DNA from: Limnoglobus roseus
Lineage (GTDB): Bacteria; Planctomycetota; Planctomycetia; Gemmatales; Gemmataceae
NCBI RefSeq assembly: GCF_008254045.1
Contig: NZ_CP042425.1
Location: forward strand, 8,756,163 to 8,820,162
Reading direction: 5' to 3'
DNA: 64,000 bases
Made by a program: the position numbers and the translations under genes. Below, in pieces: positions 8,303-16,677 of this stretch; the stretch's first letter is position 1; every line of letters begins with the position of its first letter. The notes under the pieces are model-generated. The model saw only the letters and a program-made list of their open reading frames with translations. It was not told where the DNA came from and searched no databases.

Positions 8303-10394
8303 CACCACCCTCGTCCACTGCGGCCGGGACGCCCGGCCGGCGGTCGACCACGTGTCGCTCCGGTTGGGGGCCCGCCGCGACGGGACCGACGCCAACCTGT
8401 TCCTCGACGTCGAGCGGGTCCACCGGGCGTTCCTGAAACCAATCCCGTCCGTCGACCGGGACCTGATGGAGGTCGCCGCGTACGTGTTCGCCGCCGACCA
8501 GGCCGTCCCCCGCGGCGGCCCCGGCCTACCCGCGGACGGCGAGTTGGGCGCGGGGTGGCGGCGGCGGTTCTGCTACCACGTCCCGGTCCGCAACCCGGAC
8601 GTGTGGCGGTCCGCGGCCGTGACCGACCTGCTGACGTCGACCCTCGGCTTCCTATCCGACGACGAGTACGAGTTCCACTTCCGGCCGCTCGCCTCGGACG
8701 CGGACTTCCAAGGGACGGTCCGGTTCGACCGGGCCCCGTACGACGAGCTGATCGACGAGGTCGCCCTGTTCTCCGGCGGCCTGGACTCGCTCGCCGGGGC
8801 GGTCGACGCGGCCGTCGTCCGCGGCCGCAAAGTCCTCCTCGTCAACCACCGGACGAACGCCAAGGTGTCCGGCCGGCACCACCAACTGCTGGCCGGCCTG
8901 GGGGACCACGCGCGGGCGTGCCGGCCGGTCCACATCCCCGTCTGGCTGAACAAGGAGAAGGAACTCGGCCGGAGTTCACTCCAGCGGACCCGGTCGTTCG
9001 TCTACGCCGCGGTCGCCGCGGCCGTGGCGAGACTCGTCGGCCACGACCGCGTTTGGTTCTACGAGAACGGCGTCGTCGGCCTGAACCTGCCGCTGTCCGC
9101 CCAGGTCGTCGGCGGCCGGGCGACGCGGACGACCCACCCGCGGGTGTTGAACGGGTTCGCCCGGCTGTTCGGCCTCCTGACCGGCCGCCCGTTCGCCGTC
9201 GAGAACCCGTTCGTGTGGGACACCAAGGCGGACGTCGTCCGCCGGATCGCGGCCGCCGGGTGCGGGCCGCTGATCGAATTCTCGTCGAGTTGCGTCGAGA
9301 CGTGGGGGCGGACGGTCGACCACCCGCACTGCGGCGCGTGCTCGCAGTGCGTCGACCGGCGGTTCGGCGTTCTCGCGGCCGGGCAGGCCGGGCACGACCC
9401 CGGCCGCCGGTACGAGGTCGACCTGTTCACCGGCCCCCGCGGCGAGGGCAAGGCCCGGCACACGCTGGCCGGGTACCTGGCCCGGGCGGAGGAGGTTCGA
9501 CAAGACGGCCCGGCCGGGTTCTTCCGCCGGCACGGCGAGGTCGGCCGGGTTTTGGCAGAACTCCCCGGACGCCCGGCGGAGGTCGCCGCACAGGTTTACG
9601 ACCTGTACCGGCGACACGCCGGGGAAGTGCGGGCCGTCTTGCAGCAAGGGCTGGCGGCGGCCGTACCGCAAATCGGCGACCGCTCCCTGGACGCCAGCTG
9701 CCTCGTACGGCTGGTCGTCGACCCGCAGGCCGTCCCGCCGCCCCCGCCCCCGCCGCCGGCCGGGCCGCGGAACGTGATCGCCCGCCGGGGGCGCGGGTGG
9801 TTCGTCCGGTTCGCCGGCGGGGACGGCTTCTTCTACCCGGACGACCTCGGGTTCTGGTACCTGGACCACCTCCTCCGGACGCCCGACGCGCTCGTCCCGG
9901 CCCAGGACCTGGACGCGGCCGTGCGGGCCCGGCAGGCGGCCACCCGCCAGCGGGTCCGGACGCTCATCGCGGTGGCCGAGCGGGCGGCCGGGTTCGCCGA
10001 GGGGCCGGGGGCGGACGACGCCTTCGACGGCCGGACCCGGGACCAGTTGAAGGCCGACCTCCGGAACATTGCCACGCTCCTGGACACGTACGCCGCCGAC
10101 GGCCCGGACCGGCTGGAGGTGATCGACGAACTCCGGGCCCGGCGGGCGGCGATCGAGGCGTACCTGCGGAAGGGGACACGGCTCGGCGGGAAGGTCCGGA
10201 AGCTGGCCGACCCGGTCCACCGGGTCCGAGACCGGGTCGGGAAGGCGATCCGGCGGGCGGTGGCGGCGATCGGGGACGAGGACAAGCCGTTGGTCGCCCA
10301 CCTGCAAGAGCCGGTCCTGACCCTGGGCAACAGCATCTCCTACCGGCCGCCGCCGGGGACGACGTGGGCGGCCGTCTGGTCCACGGCGTCGTGA
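8295..10394 (+). CDS. QueC-like PP-loop/zinc protein with C-terminal regulatory-type domain (QatC-like)
   Basis: The 699-aa protein carries an ATP-pyrophosphatase PP-loop (ALFSGGLDSLAGAVD, SGGLDS at residues 160-165) and the four-Cys zinc site of 7-cyano-7-deazaguanine synthases (Cys333 in SSSCVETWG, then Cys346, Cys349 and Cys352 in HPHCGACSQC). Housekeeping QueC is only about 230 aa; here about 150 N-terminal residues precede the loop, as in QatC/Cap9-type defence proteins. After a Pro8 linker (residues 481-488) there is an extra domain of about 200 residues (GWFVRFAGGDGFFYPDDLGF WYLDHLLRTP, then helices ending VRDRVGKAIRRAVAAIGDED) that resembles the C-terminal winged-helix-like region of some planctomycete and actinobacterial regulators. 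No queD/queE/queF neighbours, so queuosine synthesis is unlikely. Confidence 0.85.
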   Translation: MPDTTLVHCGRDARPAVDHVSLRLGARRDGTDANLFLDVERVHRAFLKPIPSVDRDLMEVAAYVFAADQAVPRGGPGLPADGELGAGWRRRFCYHVPVRNPDVWRSAAVTDLLTSTLGFLSDDEYEFHFRPLASDADFQGTVRFDRAPYDELIDEVALFSGGLDSLAGAVDAAVVRGRKVLLVNHRTNAKVSGRHHQLLAGLGDHARACRPVHIPVWLNKEKELGRSSLQRTRSFVYAAVAAAVARLVGHDRVWFYENGVVGLNLPLSAQVVGGRATRTTHPRVLNGFARLFGLLTGRPFAVENPFVWDTKADVVRRIAAAGCGPLIEFSSSCVETWGRTVDHPHCGACSQCVDRRFGVLAAGQAGHDPGRRYEVDLFTGPRGEGKARHTLAGYLARAEEVRQDGPAGFFRRHGEVGRVLAELPGRPAEVAAQVYDLYRRHAGEVRAVLQQGLAAAVPQIGDRSLDASCLVRLVVDPQAVPPPPPPPPAGPRNVIARRGRGWFVRFAGGDGFFYPDDLGFWYLDHLLRTPDALVPAQDLDAAVRARQAATRQRVRTLIAVAERAAGFAEGPGADDAFDGRTRDQLKADLRNIATLLDTYAADGPDRLEVIDELRARRAAIEAYLRKGTRLGGKVRKLADPVHRVRDRVGKAIRRAVAAIGDEDKPLVAHLQEPVLTLGNSISYRPPPGTTWAAVWSTAS

Positions 10395-10406
10395 ATATTT
10401 TCGGCT

Positions 10407-10443
10407 TGCGACACGCCATGTCGCAGGTGCGACACGCCACGTC
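10407..10443. promoter_or_regulatory. Tandem operator-like repeat behind the QueC-like gene
   Basis: Two copies of TGCGACACGCCAYGTC (10407-10422 and 10428-10443) are spaced 21 bp apart, two helical turns. The first copy forms an inverted repeat, GCGACA-CGCCA-TGTCGC (10408-10424). The arrangement looks like a binding site for a dimeric regulator upstream of the gene at 10582. No terminator is visible between the QueC-like gene and this site. Confidence 0.45.
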
Positions 10444-10581
10444 TCGCCTTGGGTGCACAAGGCACAGCCCGGCGAGCCAACCAGCCCGCCGCCCTCGGGG
10501 CGGCGAACCACGCGGTCGACCAAGCCTTCCTCTCGCCGGGACCCGTCGACTCGCGTTCGCGTCAAAGACGCCGGTCCCACC

Positions 10582-10914
10582 ATGGCAACGTTTGTTTCGA
10601 AGGCCGACCTGTCCCCGGCCCGCGGGCGGCTCGTCGAGCTGTTCCAGGAGCTCAACTTCGGCCGCATCCACTTCCTCCACGTCGCCGGCGGCGACCCCAT
10701 CCTCCTCGACCCGCCGCCGCGGGTCGTCCGCGAGATCAAACTCGGCGGCGACAACGAGTGCCGCCGGGAGCGGGGCCTCGGCCACTTCCTGCTGAAAGCC
10801 CAACTCGTCGAACTGTTCGAACTCTTCGACCGGATCGGTGACGGGGTCGTCGAGCTGATCGAAGTTAAAAACGGCCTGCCCTTCCGAATGCTGATCCCCG
10901 AGATCATCAGCTGA
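10582..10914 (+). CDS. Hypothetical 110-aa planctomycete protein
   Basis: From ATG 10582 the product reads MATFVSKADLSPARGRLVEL FQELNFGRIHFL, then GGDPILLDPPPRVVREIKLG GDNE and a C-terminal KAQLVELFELFDRIGDGVVE LIEVKNGLPF. I know similar short proteins from Gemmata-type genomes, often repeated in mobile regions, without a known function. No membrane or signal segment. The preceding operator-like repeats suggest independent regulation. Confidence 0.75.
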   Translation: MATFVSKADLSPARGRLVELFQELNFGRIHFLHVAGGDPILLDPPPRVVREIKLGGDNECRRERGLGHFLLKAQLVELFELFDRIGDGVVELIEVKNGLPFRMLIPEIIS

Positions 10915-11020
10915 CCCATCGTCCCTTCCTTTTCGCCCTCGACTCGTCGCCGGCCGCGTTGCGGCGGTGGCGGACCCGCCCGGGTCCGCTCGCCCCGAAC
11001 CGGCCGGGAGGTCTGCTCCC

Positions 11021-11533
11021 GTGTCCGCACACCCGCTGACCGAATCCGCAATCGCCCGCCGCCTCGTCCGCGACCTGGCCTGCCGCCTCGTTGCCCGGCG
11101 CCGCCACCGCGGGTGGGACGCCGACGACATCGCCCAGGAACTGTTCCTGCGGCTGCTGACGGCCCGTCGGGCGTTTGACCCGGCGCGGGGCCGGGTCGAG
11201 GCGCTCGTCGCCGTGGTCGTGGAACGCGCCGTCATCGACCTGCTCCGCCGCCAGGCCGCGTCGAAGCGGACCGGGCGGATGCAATCCCTGCACGCCGTGA
11301 GCGACGCGGACCGCGGGCACTCGTACAACCCGGTCCCGGCCGTCGACCGCGCCCTCGACGTGGCCGCCGTCCTCGTCCGCCTCCCCGGAGACCTCCGGGC
11401 GGTCGCCGAACTCTTGAAGTCCGAATCGTTTACGGCGGCGGCCCGGACGCGGGCCGTGTCGCGGGGCACCCTCCGACGCCAGGTCCGCGACCTCCGCCGG
11501 GCGTTCGAGCGGTACAAGGCGCGAGATTCTTGA
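11021..11533 (+). CDS. Sigma-70-family (ECF-like) sigma factor
   Basis: The GTG at 11021 is favoured because GGGAGG lies at 11006-11011. The 170-aa product has a sigma region 2 (GWDADDIAQELFLRLLTARR AFD ... VIDLLRRQAA) and a region 4-like C-terminal HTH (TAAARTRAVSRGTLRRQVRD LRRAFERY). It is short and lacks an anti-sigma neighbour. Its place between the QueC-like operon and the primase suggests that it belongs to the mobile element and may direct element promoters. Confidence 0.8.
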   Translation: MSAHPLTESAIARRLVRDLACRLVARRRHRGWDADDIAQELFLRLLTARRAFDPARGRVEALVAVVVERAVIDLLRRQAASKRTGRMQSLHAVSDADRGHSYNPVPAVDRALDVAAVLVRLPGDLRAVAELLKSESFTAAARTRAVSRGTLRRQVRDLRRAFERYKARDS

Positions 11534-11539
11534 GAATCG

Positions 11540-11565
11540 TGCACCACTTCGTCCACGCTTTGCGA
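11540..11565 (+). repeat. Near-repeat copy 2 (partner at 3533)
   Basis: The block TGCACCACTTCGTCCACGCT plus TTGCGA follows six bases behind the sigma-factor stop and matches 3533-3558 at 23 of 26 positions. It may be an untranslated tail retained from a duplicated sigma-factor locus or a shared regulatory site. Confidence 0.55.
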
Positions 11566-11662
11566 ACTTTACTCATAGACCCCTCGATCACGCGCCGAGC
11601 CGAAGGCAACCGCGTGATGGCACACCGGACGTTCACACGTCCTCAACCATCACGGTGAACCT

Positions 11663-14470
11663 GTGGCCGATCCCATTCCGCCCCTGACCCCGATCGACTT
11701 CGACGCCCCGCCCGCCGACACTTCGCCGGCCGCCGAGGCCCCTCAGATCGCCGCCGGGTGCCGGGCGCTCATCGCCCCGGACCAGGTCGTCGAGCTCCGG
11801 GCCCTGGACGTGCCGAGCGGCCGGGACTGGACGTGCACGTGCACCGGGTACTTCGCCGCCGACCGCCTCGACGACCTCGCCCGGGCGGCCGTCGGGTACC
11901 GGGCGGCCAAGGGCGTGTACTGGACGCTCAACCCCGTCCGCCCGGACCTCCTCGCCCGGCGGGCCAACCGGGCCGCCCGCGCGGCCCGGGGCGACGCGGC
12001 GGCGGACGCCGACGTCGTGTCCCGGCGGTGGGTGCTCGTCGACCTGGACCCGCGGCGGCCGGCCAACATCTCGGCCACCACCGCCGAGAAGGGGCACGCC
12101 GCCGACCTGGCGCTCCGAATCCGGGACGATCTCCACGCCCGGGGCTGGCCGGAACCCGTCGTGGTCGACAGCGGGAACGGGTATCACCTCCTGTACCGCG
12201 TGGACCTGCCGGCCGACGACGGCGGACTGGTTCGGCGGGTGCTGACCGCCCTCGCCGCCCGGTTCGACACGGCGCACGTGCACGTCGACCGGGCAGTGCA
12301 CAACCCGGCGAGGATTTGCAAGGTGCCGGGGACGTGGGCCCGGAAGGGGGACGACACCCCCGACCGGCCGCACCGCCGCAGCCGCCTCCTGCACGTCCCG
12401 GACGACCTGGGCGTCGTCGACCCGGCGATGCTCGACGCCGTCGCCGGTCCAGCGCCGCCGCCGTCCGCGTCGTCGCCGCCCCGGGCGTCGGCCCCGCGAT
12501 CCGCGGGCCCGGGCGGGTGGGACCGGCGGCTGAACGTCGCCGGGTGGCTGACCGACGCCGGCGTCGCGTTCCGGGTGAAGGCCGAGCCGGACGCCCACGG
12601 CCGGACCGTGTACGTGCTCGCCCGGTGCCCGTTCGACCCCGCCCACGCCGACCCGGACGCCTGCGTCATGCAGGCCGAGGACGGGCGGTTGGCGGCCCGG
12701 TGCTTCCACAACTCGTGCGCCGGGCACGGGTGGCAGGCGTTCAAGGCGGCCATCGGCCCGCCCCGCCGCCGGCACTACGAAGTGCAGGGCTTACCGCCGT
12801 CGGCCGACGGCCCGACTCGGCGTGGACCTGCGGGACCGATCCCCAGCGCCCCGCCGGCGGGCGGACCGACGCACGACGATTCCGCGGGCGACGACGGCCC
12901 GCCGGACGACCCGCCCGACGACCCGGACGGCGGCGGGCCGGCTCGCCTTCCGGCGATCATCGTCAACGACCGACAACTGCCCGACGTCACGTGCGACGCC
13001 TTGGCCGCCCTCGCCGCGGTCAACGACCCGCCCGTGATCTTCCAGGCCGGCGGCGTGCTCACCCGCGTCCGGGCCGGGGACGACGACGACCCGTGGCGGC
13101 TCGAGCCCCTGACCGACAGTGCGCTCAAGGGCGTCATGGCCCGCACCGCCCGGTGGTACGAGGCCCGGGCCGCCGGCCAAGGCGTCGAGCACGTCGACGC
13201 CTCCCCGCCCATGGAGGTCGTCAAGGACGTCGCCACCCTGCCGCACTGGGCCGTGCCCAAGTTGCGGGCCGTCGTCGAGGCCCCCGTGTTCCTGCCCGAC
13301 GGCACCCTCGCCCTCGCCCCCGGGTACCACCCGGCCGGCCAGCTGTGGTACGCCCCGGCCGGCGGCCTCGCCATCCCGCCCGTCCCCGTCCACCCGACTA
13401 CCGCCGACATCGCCGCCGCCCGCGCGTTGATCCTCGACGACCTCCTCGGCGACTTCCCGTTCGCCGACGCGGCCGGCCGGGCCCACGCCGTGGCCGTGCT
13501 CGTGGTGGCCTTCGCCCGCCACCTGATCGCCGGCCCGACGCCGCTCCACCTGGTCGACGCCCCGACCGAGGGCACCGGCAAGACGCTCTTGGTGAAGGTC
13601 CTGTTGTGGGTCGTCCTCGGCCGCGACGCCCCCGCCATCCCGGAGGCCGAGAACGACGCCGAGTGGCGGAAGCGGATCACGGCGGCGCTCGTCGAGGGGC
13701 GGTCGTGCCTGGTGCTCGACAACCTGAACCAGGCCGTCGAGTCCGGCAGCCTGGCGTCCGCCCTGACCACCGAGACGTGGTCCGACCGGCTGCTCGGGGT
13801 GTCGAAGTTGGTGCAGGTGCGGAACAGGGCCGTGTGGGTCGGCACCGGCAACAACGTGTCCCTGTCGCGGGAGCTCGTCCGCCGCACCCTGTGGTGCCGG
13901 CTGGACGCCGGGGTGGAGCGGCCGGCCGAGCGGGCCGGGTTCCGCCACCCGCGGCTCTTGGCGTGGGTGCAGGCGAACCGCGGCCGGCTCGTCGCCGCCG
14001 TCCTCACGCTGGTCCGGGCCTGGCTGAACCGCGGGCGGCCGCCCGGGTCGCAGGTGATGGGCATGTACGAGTCGTGGGCGGAGGTCGTCGGCGGCGTCCT
14101 GGACGTGGCCGGCGTCCCCGGCCTACTCGCCAACCGCGACACGTTCCGGGACGCCCAGCAACCGGCCGACGACTGGCCGGCCTTCCTGCACGCCTGGTGG
14201 GCCGCCCACCAGGGCAAAGCCGTCGGGGTGGCCGCCCTGTTCGACCTGGCCGTCCGCGGCAAGCACCTCGACGGGGTACTCGGGGACGGGTCGGTGCAGA
14301 GCCAGCGGTGCCGGCTGGGCCGGGCCGTCACGAAAATGGTGGACCGGGTGCAAGGCGAGTACCGGGTCCGCCTCGGCGACCCGGACAACTGCCGCCGCCA
14401 GCAGTACCGCCTCCAGTGCTCCGACCGGGCGGCGGCGTACCAGGAGGTGGTCGAGACGATCGGCCGCTAA
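11663..14470 (+). CDS. Primase-polymerase/helicase-type replication protein
   Basis: This 935-aa protein from GTG 11663 has an N-terminal archaeo-eukaryotic primase (PrimPol) fold: catalytic DLD at residues 127-129 (WVLVDLDP), the SGNGYH nucleotide-binding motif at 170-175, and the NPARICKVPGTWARKG block. A middle region with CPFDPAHADPDACVMQ and a Pro/Asp-rich linker follows, then an ATPase: Walker A EGTGKT (residues 636-641), Walker B in CLVLDN, and a GTGNN sensor. Proteins of this build replicate plasmids, phages and satellites. A symmetric repeat array consistent with an origin lies directly downstream. Strong high-GC codon bias. Confidence 0.9.
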   Translation: MADPIPPLTPIDFDAPPADTSPAAEAPQIAAGCRALIAPDQVVELRALDVPSGRDWTCTCTGYFAADRLDDLARAAVGYRAAKGVYWTLNPVRPDLLARRANRAARAARGDAAADADVVSRRWVLVDLDPRRPANISATTAEKGHAADLALRIRDDLHARGWPEPVVVDSGNGYHLLYRVDLPADDGGLVRRVLTALAARFDTAHVHVDRAVHNPARICKVPGTWARKGDDTPDRPHRRSRLLHVPDDLGVVDPAMLDAVAGPAPPPSASSPPRASAPRSAGPGGWDRRLNVAGWLTDAGVAFRVKAEPDAHGRTVYVLARCPFDPAHADPDACVMQAEDGRLAARCFHNSCAGHGWQAFKAAIGPPRRRHYEVQGLPPSADGPTRRGPAGPIPSAPPAGGPTHDDSAGDDGPPDDPPDDPDGGGPARLPAIIVNDRQLPDVTCDALAALAAVNDPPVIFQAGGVLTRVRAGDDDDPWRLEPLTDSALKGVMARTARWYEARAAGQGVEHVDASPPMEVVKDVATLPHWAVPKLRAVVEAPVFLPDGTLALAPGYHPAGQLWYAPAGGLAIPPVPVHPTTADIAAARALILDDLLGDFPFADAAGRAHAVAVLVVAFARHLIAGPTPLHLVDAPTEGTGKTLLVKVLLWVVLGRDAPAIPEAENDAEWRKRITAALVEGRSCLVLDNLNQAVESGSLASALTTETWSDRLLGVSKLVQVRNRAVWVGTGNNVSLSRELVRRTLWCRLDAGVERPAERAGFRHPRLLAWVQANRGRLVAAVLTLVRAWLNRGRPPGSQVMGMYESWAEVVGGVLDVAGVPGLLANRDTFRDAQQPADDWPAFLHAWWAAHQGKAVGVAALFDLAVRGKHLDGVLGDGSVQSQRCRLGRAVTKMVDRVQGEYRVRLGDPDNCRRQQYRLQCSDRAAAYQEVVETIGR

Positions 14471-14626
14471 GCCGGCCCGCAACACCCGGCCCGCAACACC
14501 CGGCCAGGCCGTCGGATTTGGGCCCCGTCGCGTACCACGCGCGGCGACGGTGGCCGATTTCGGGGCATCGGTTCGCCCCTCGGACCCGTCACGTCTTCGT
14601 TCGTCATTCCGCCTCCCGCACGTCGA

Positions 14627-14893
14627 GCAGGTTTGGGCAGGCTTCTGCAGGTTTCTTCCGTGAAACCTGCACGAAGCAACTCCATAGCCAACAATATCTT
14701 GCGCTCACTTCCGCAGGTTTCGCAGGTTTCTACCCGGTCCGACCTCTCGCGCGCGTGCGTGTGCGAGCCCGTGTGTGTAAGGACTTGGCCAAAACCTGCG
14801 AAACCTGCGTTTTTCGCTGCAACTGCCTGTCGGGGTACAGATTACGGCGGGCAGGCTTCTCCCCCGAAACCTGCAGAAGCCTGCGAAACCTGC
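14627..14893. repeat. Mirror-symmetric iteron array, candidate replication origin
   Basis: Twelve copies of GCAGGYTTC or its complement occur in 267 bp. Forward copies start at 14627 (last base G), 14637, 14647, 14713, 14722 and 14851; reverse copies (GAARCCTGC) start at 14662, 14791 (first base A), 14800, 14866, 14876 and 14885. Neighbours are 9-10 bp apart within clusters. The layout F-F-F-R, F-F, R-R, F-R-R-R is an inverted repeat of itself about 14760.5, with every pair symmetric to within one base. The core 14713-14730/14791-14808 pairs over 17-18 bp. An 18-bp alternating pyrimidine-purine tract (14748-14765) lies at the centre. The rest of the 14471-14977 gap holds no gene. Confidence 0.8.
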
Positions 14894-14977
14894 CCGCGAA
14901 GGTCACGTCCGGATCGCGGCCCTCGCGGCACGACCGCCGTACGATAACCCCCTCCCGAAAGCCGCGAGGGTTTGACC

Positions 14978-16408
14978 GTGCTCCCGTGCCTGCTCGTGAT
15001 CGCCGCCGCCGGCCTCCCCGCCCCGATCGACGTCGGCGGCCGAAAGCAGTTGTTCGTCGACGACAAGTTCCTCGCCGCCCGCCACCGGGTCGACCTGCGG
15101 GTCAACCCGCCCCAGAAGCTCGGCCCCCTCAAGGACGCGGACGGCAAGCCCTTCCGGGGTCACGTCGCCCGCGTCATCGACGACGGCGGCACGGCCCGGC
15201 TGTACCTCGGCCACAAGAACGCGGAGGTGCTCGAGAGCGCCGACGGGCGGACCTTCCGCCGGACCGGCCGGACGCTCGCCGGCGGCCTGTTCCCCACGCC
15301 CTTCCTCGACCCCCACGACCCGGACCCGGCCCGCCGGTACAAGCTGTTCCACCTCGAGTTCGGCGACCCGTTCGACCCGGCCAAGCACGGTGTGTACGCC
15401 AGCACGTCGGCCGACGGCGTCACGTTCACCAAGGCCGGCCGGGTGCTGCCGTACTTCCCGGACAACCCGACGATCGCCCACTGGGACGGGCGGCTCAACA
15501 AGTACGTGGTGTACACCCGGGCGTTCGACTACGGGTCGGAGAACCAGCGGCGGGTCGGCCGGATCGAGACCGACGACCTGTTGAAGCCTTGGCCGTACGC
15601 CCGGGCCGACGACCGCCGCCCGTTCCCGTCGATCGCGACCCTGCCGGTCGTGTACTCGGCCGACCGGGAGGACGACCCGCACTCGGACGTGTACTACAGC
15701 GCGGCCGGGCCGTACCCGTGGGCGGACGGCGTGTACCTCATGTTCCCGGCCCACTTCCGCCACTTCTCCCCGAACCGGCACGCCTTCGTCGTCCCGCCCG
15801 CCCCCGGCCGGTGGGAGGACTTCGGCCCGCTGGAGGTGCAACTGGCGGTCAGCCGGGACGGCGTCGCGTGGACGCGGCCGGAGCGGACGGCGTACATCCC
15901 GCCCGGCCTGGCCGACGAGTGGGACCGGTGGTACGCGGTGGCCGCCCCCGGGTTCGTGCGGCGGGGGAATTACGTGTACCAGTACTACTACTCGTCCGGC
16001 CGGCTGCACGACTCGGCCGTCCTCCGGCCGGAGTACGCCAAGGCCGCCGGGGTGGAGGGCGGGGTGGGGGTGGTGCGGCAGCGGTTGGACGGGTACGTGT
16101 CGGCCGACGCCGACCACACGGGCGGGTGGCTGACGACCCCGCCGGTCGTGTTCGCCGGCACTCGCATGCGGCTGAACGTCGACACCGGGTCGGCGGGCGC
16201 CCTGTTCGTCGAACTTCAAGACGCGGGCGGGACACCGATCCCCGGGTTCGCGCTGGCCGACTGCGAGGAGGTCGGCGGCAACTTCGTGGACCAGTGCGTG
16301 TACTGGAAGGGGACGGCGGACGTGTCGGCCCTGGCGGGGAAGCCGGTTCGGATCCACGTCCGGATGAAGCGGGCGAAGTTGTTCGCCTTTCAGTTCACGA
16401 AGGGCTAA
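14978..16408 (+). CDS. Secreted five-bladed beta-propeller protein (glycosyl-hydrolase 32/43-like)
   Basis: The 476-aa product opens with a short signal peptide (MLPCLLVIAAAGLPAP), then GGRKQLFVDDKFLAARHRVD LRVNPP. The body is rich in the YxSxDGxxF/W repeats of beta-propeller sugar-binding folds (GVYASTSADGVTF, LAVSRDGVAWTRPE) and ends in a beta-sandwich-like segment (GALFVELQDAGGTPIPGFAL). Planctomycetes have many such secreted proteins, annotated as fructosidase-like or of unknown function. I cannot identify catalytic acids with confidence. GTG 14978 is preferred over TTG 14972 because GAGGG at 14966-14970 is then correctly spaced. Confidence 0.75.
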   Translation: MLPCLLVIAAAGLPAPIDVGGRKQLFVDDKFLAARHRVDLRVNPPQKLGPLKDADGKPFRGHVARVIDDGGTARLYLGHKNAEVLESADGRTFRRTGRTLAGGLFPTPFLDPHDPDPARRYKLFHLEFGDPFDPAKHGVYASTSADGVTFTKAGRVLPYFPDNPTIAHWDGRLNKYVVYTRAFDYGSENQRRVGRIETDDLLKPWPYARADDRRPFPSIATLPVVYSADREDDPHSDVYYSAAGPYPWADGVYLMFPAHFRHFSPNRHAFVVPPAPGRWEDFGPLEVQLAVSRDGVAWTRPERTAYIPPGLADEWDRWYAVAAPGFVRRGNYVYQYYYSSGRLHDSAVLRPEYAKAAGVEGGVGVVRQRLDGYVSADADHTGGWLTTPPVVFAGTRMRLNVDTGSAGALFVELQDAGGTPIPGFALADCEEVGGNFVDQCVYWKGTADVSALAGKPVRIHVRMKRAKLFAFQFTKG

Positions 16409-16531
16409 CAGCCCGATACGCACGGGTCCTTCCTGCGCGCTTTCACGTTCCACCCCACGGGGAAAGGTCCAACTGTTAGACAGACTTTCTTTCTTCGCCC
16501 CTCCGCCCCCAACCGCCGACGTCGACGAAGG

Positions 16532-16560
16532 TTGTGCGGTTCGCGGGCATGGGGTATAAT
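16532..16560 (+). promoter_or_regulatory. Sigma-70-type promoter for the ParB-methyltransferase gene
   Basis: A perfect -10 box TATAAT (16555-16560) is preceded by TTGTGC (16532-16537) with a 17-bp spacer. It stands out in this G+C-rich sequence and is 118 bp upstream of the methyltransferase start, leaving a structured leader. Confidence 0.6.
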
Positions 16561-16677
16561 CCTTTCAGCAGCTCACGCTGTCGCCCGTGTGGGAGGGCGA
16601 CGAGCGGGGGCCGGCGGGCAAAGCTCCGGCACAACGGCCGGGCCGAATGAACACCCTTGTTCCTTCGAGGCCCGGCC

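Noticed and set aside
5398..10394. A complete Qat or type IV CBASS locus
   Set aside because: No ATPase, TatD-like nuclease, cyclic-nucleotide synthase or TGT-like gene is present next to the QueC-like gene.
14627..14893. CRISPR array
   Set aside because: Repeat units are only 9 bp, occur in both orientations and are nearly adjacent; there are no uniform spacers and no cas genes.
11758..16479. 1573-codon open frame through the primase and propeller genes
   Set aside because: Extreme Arg/Pro/Gly content and overlap with two well-supported genes in another frame; a high-GC shadow.
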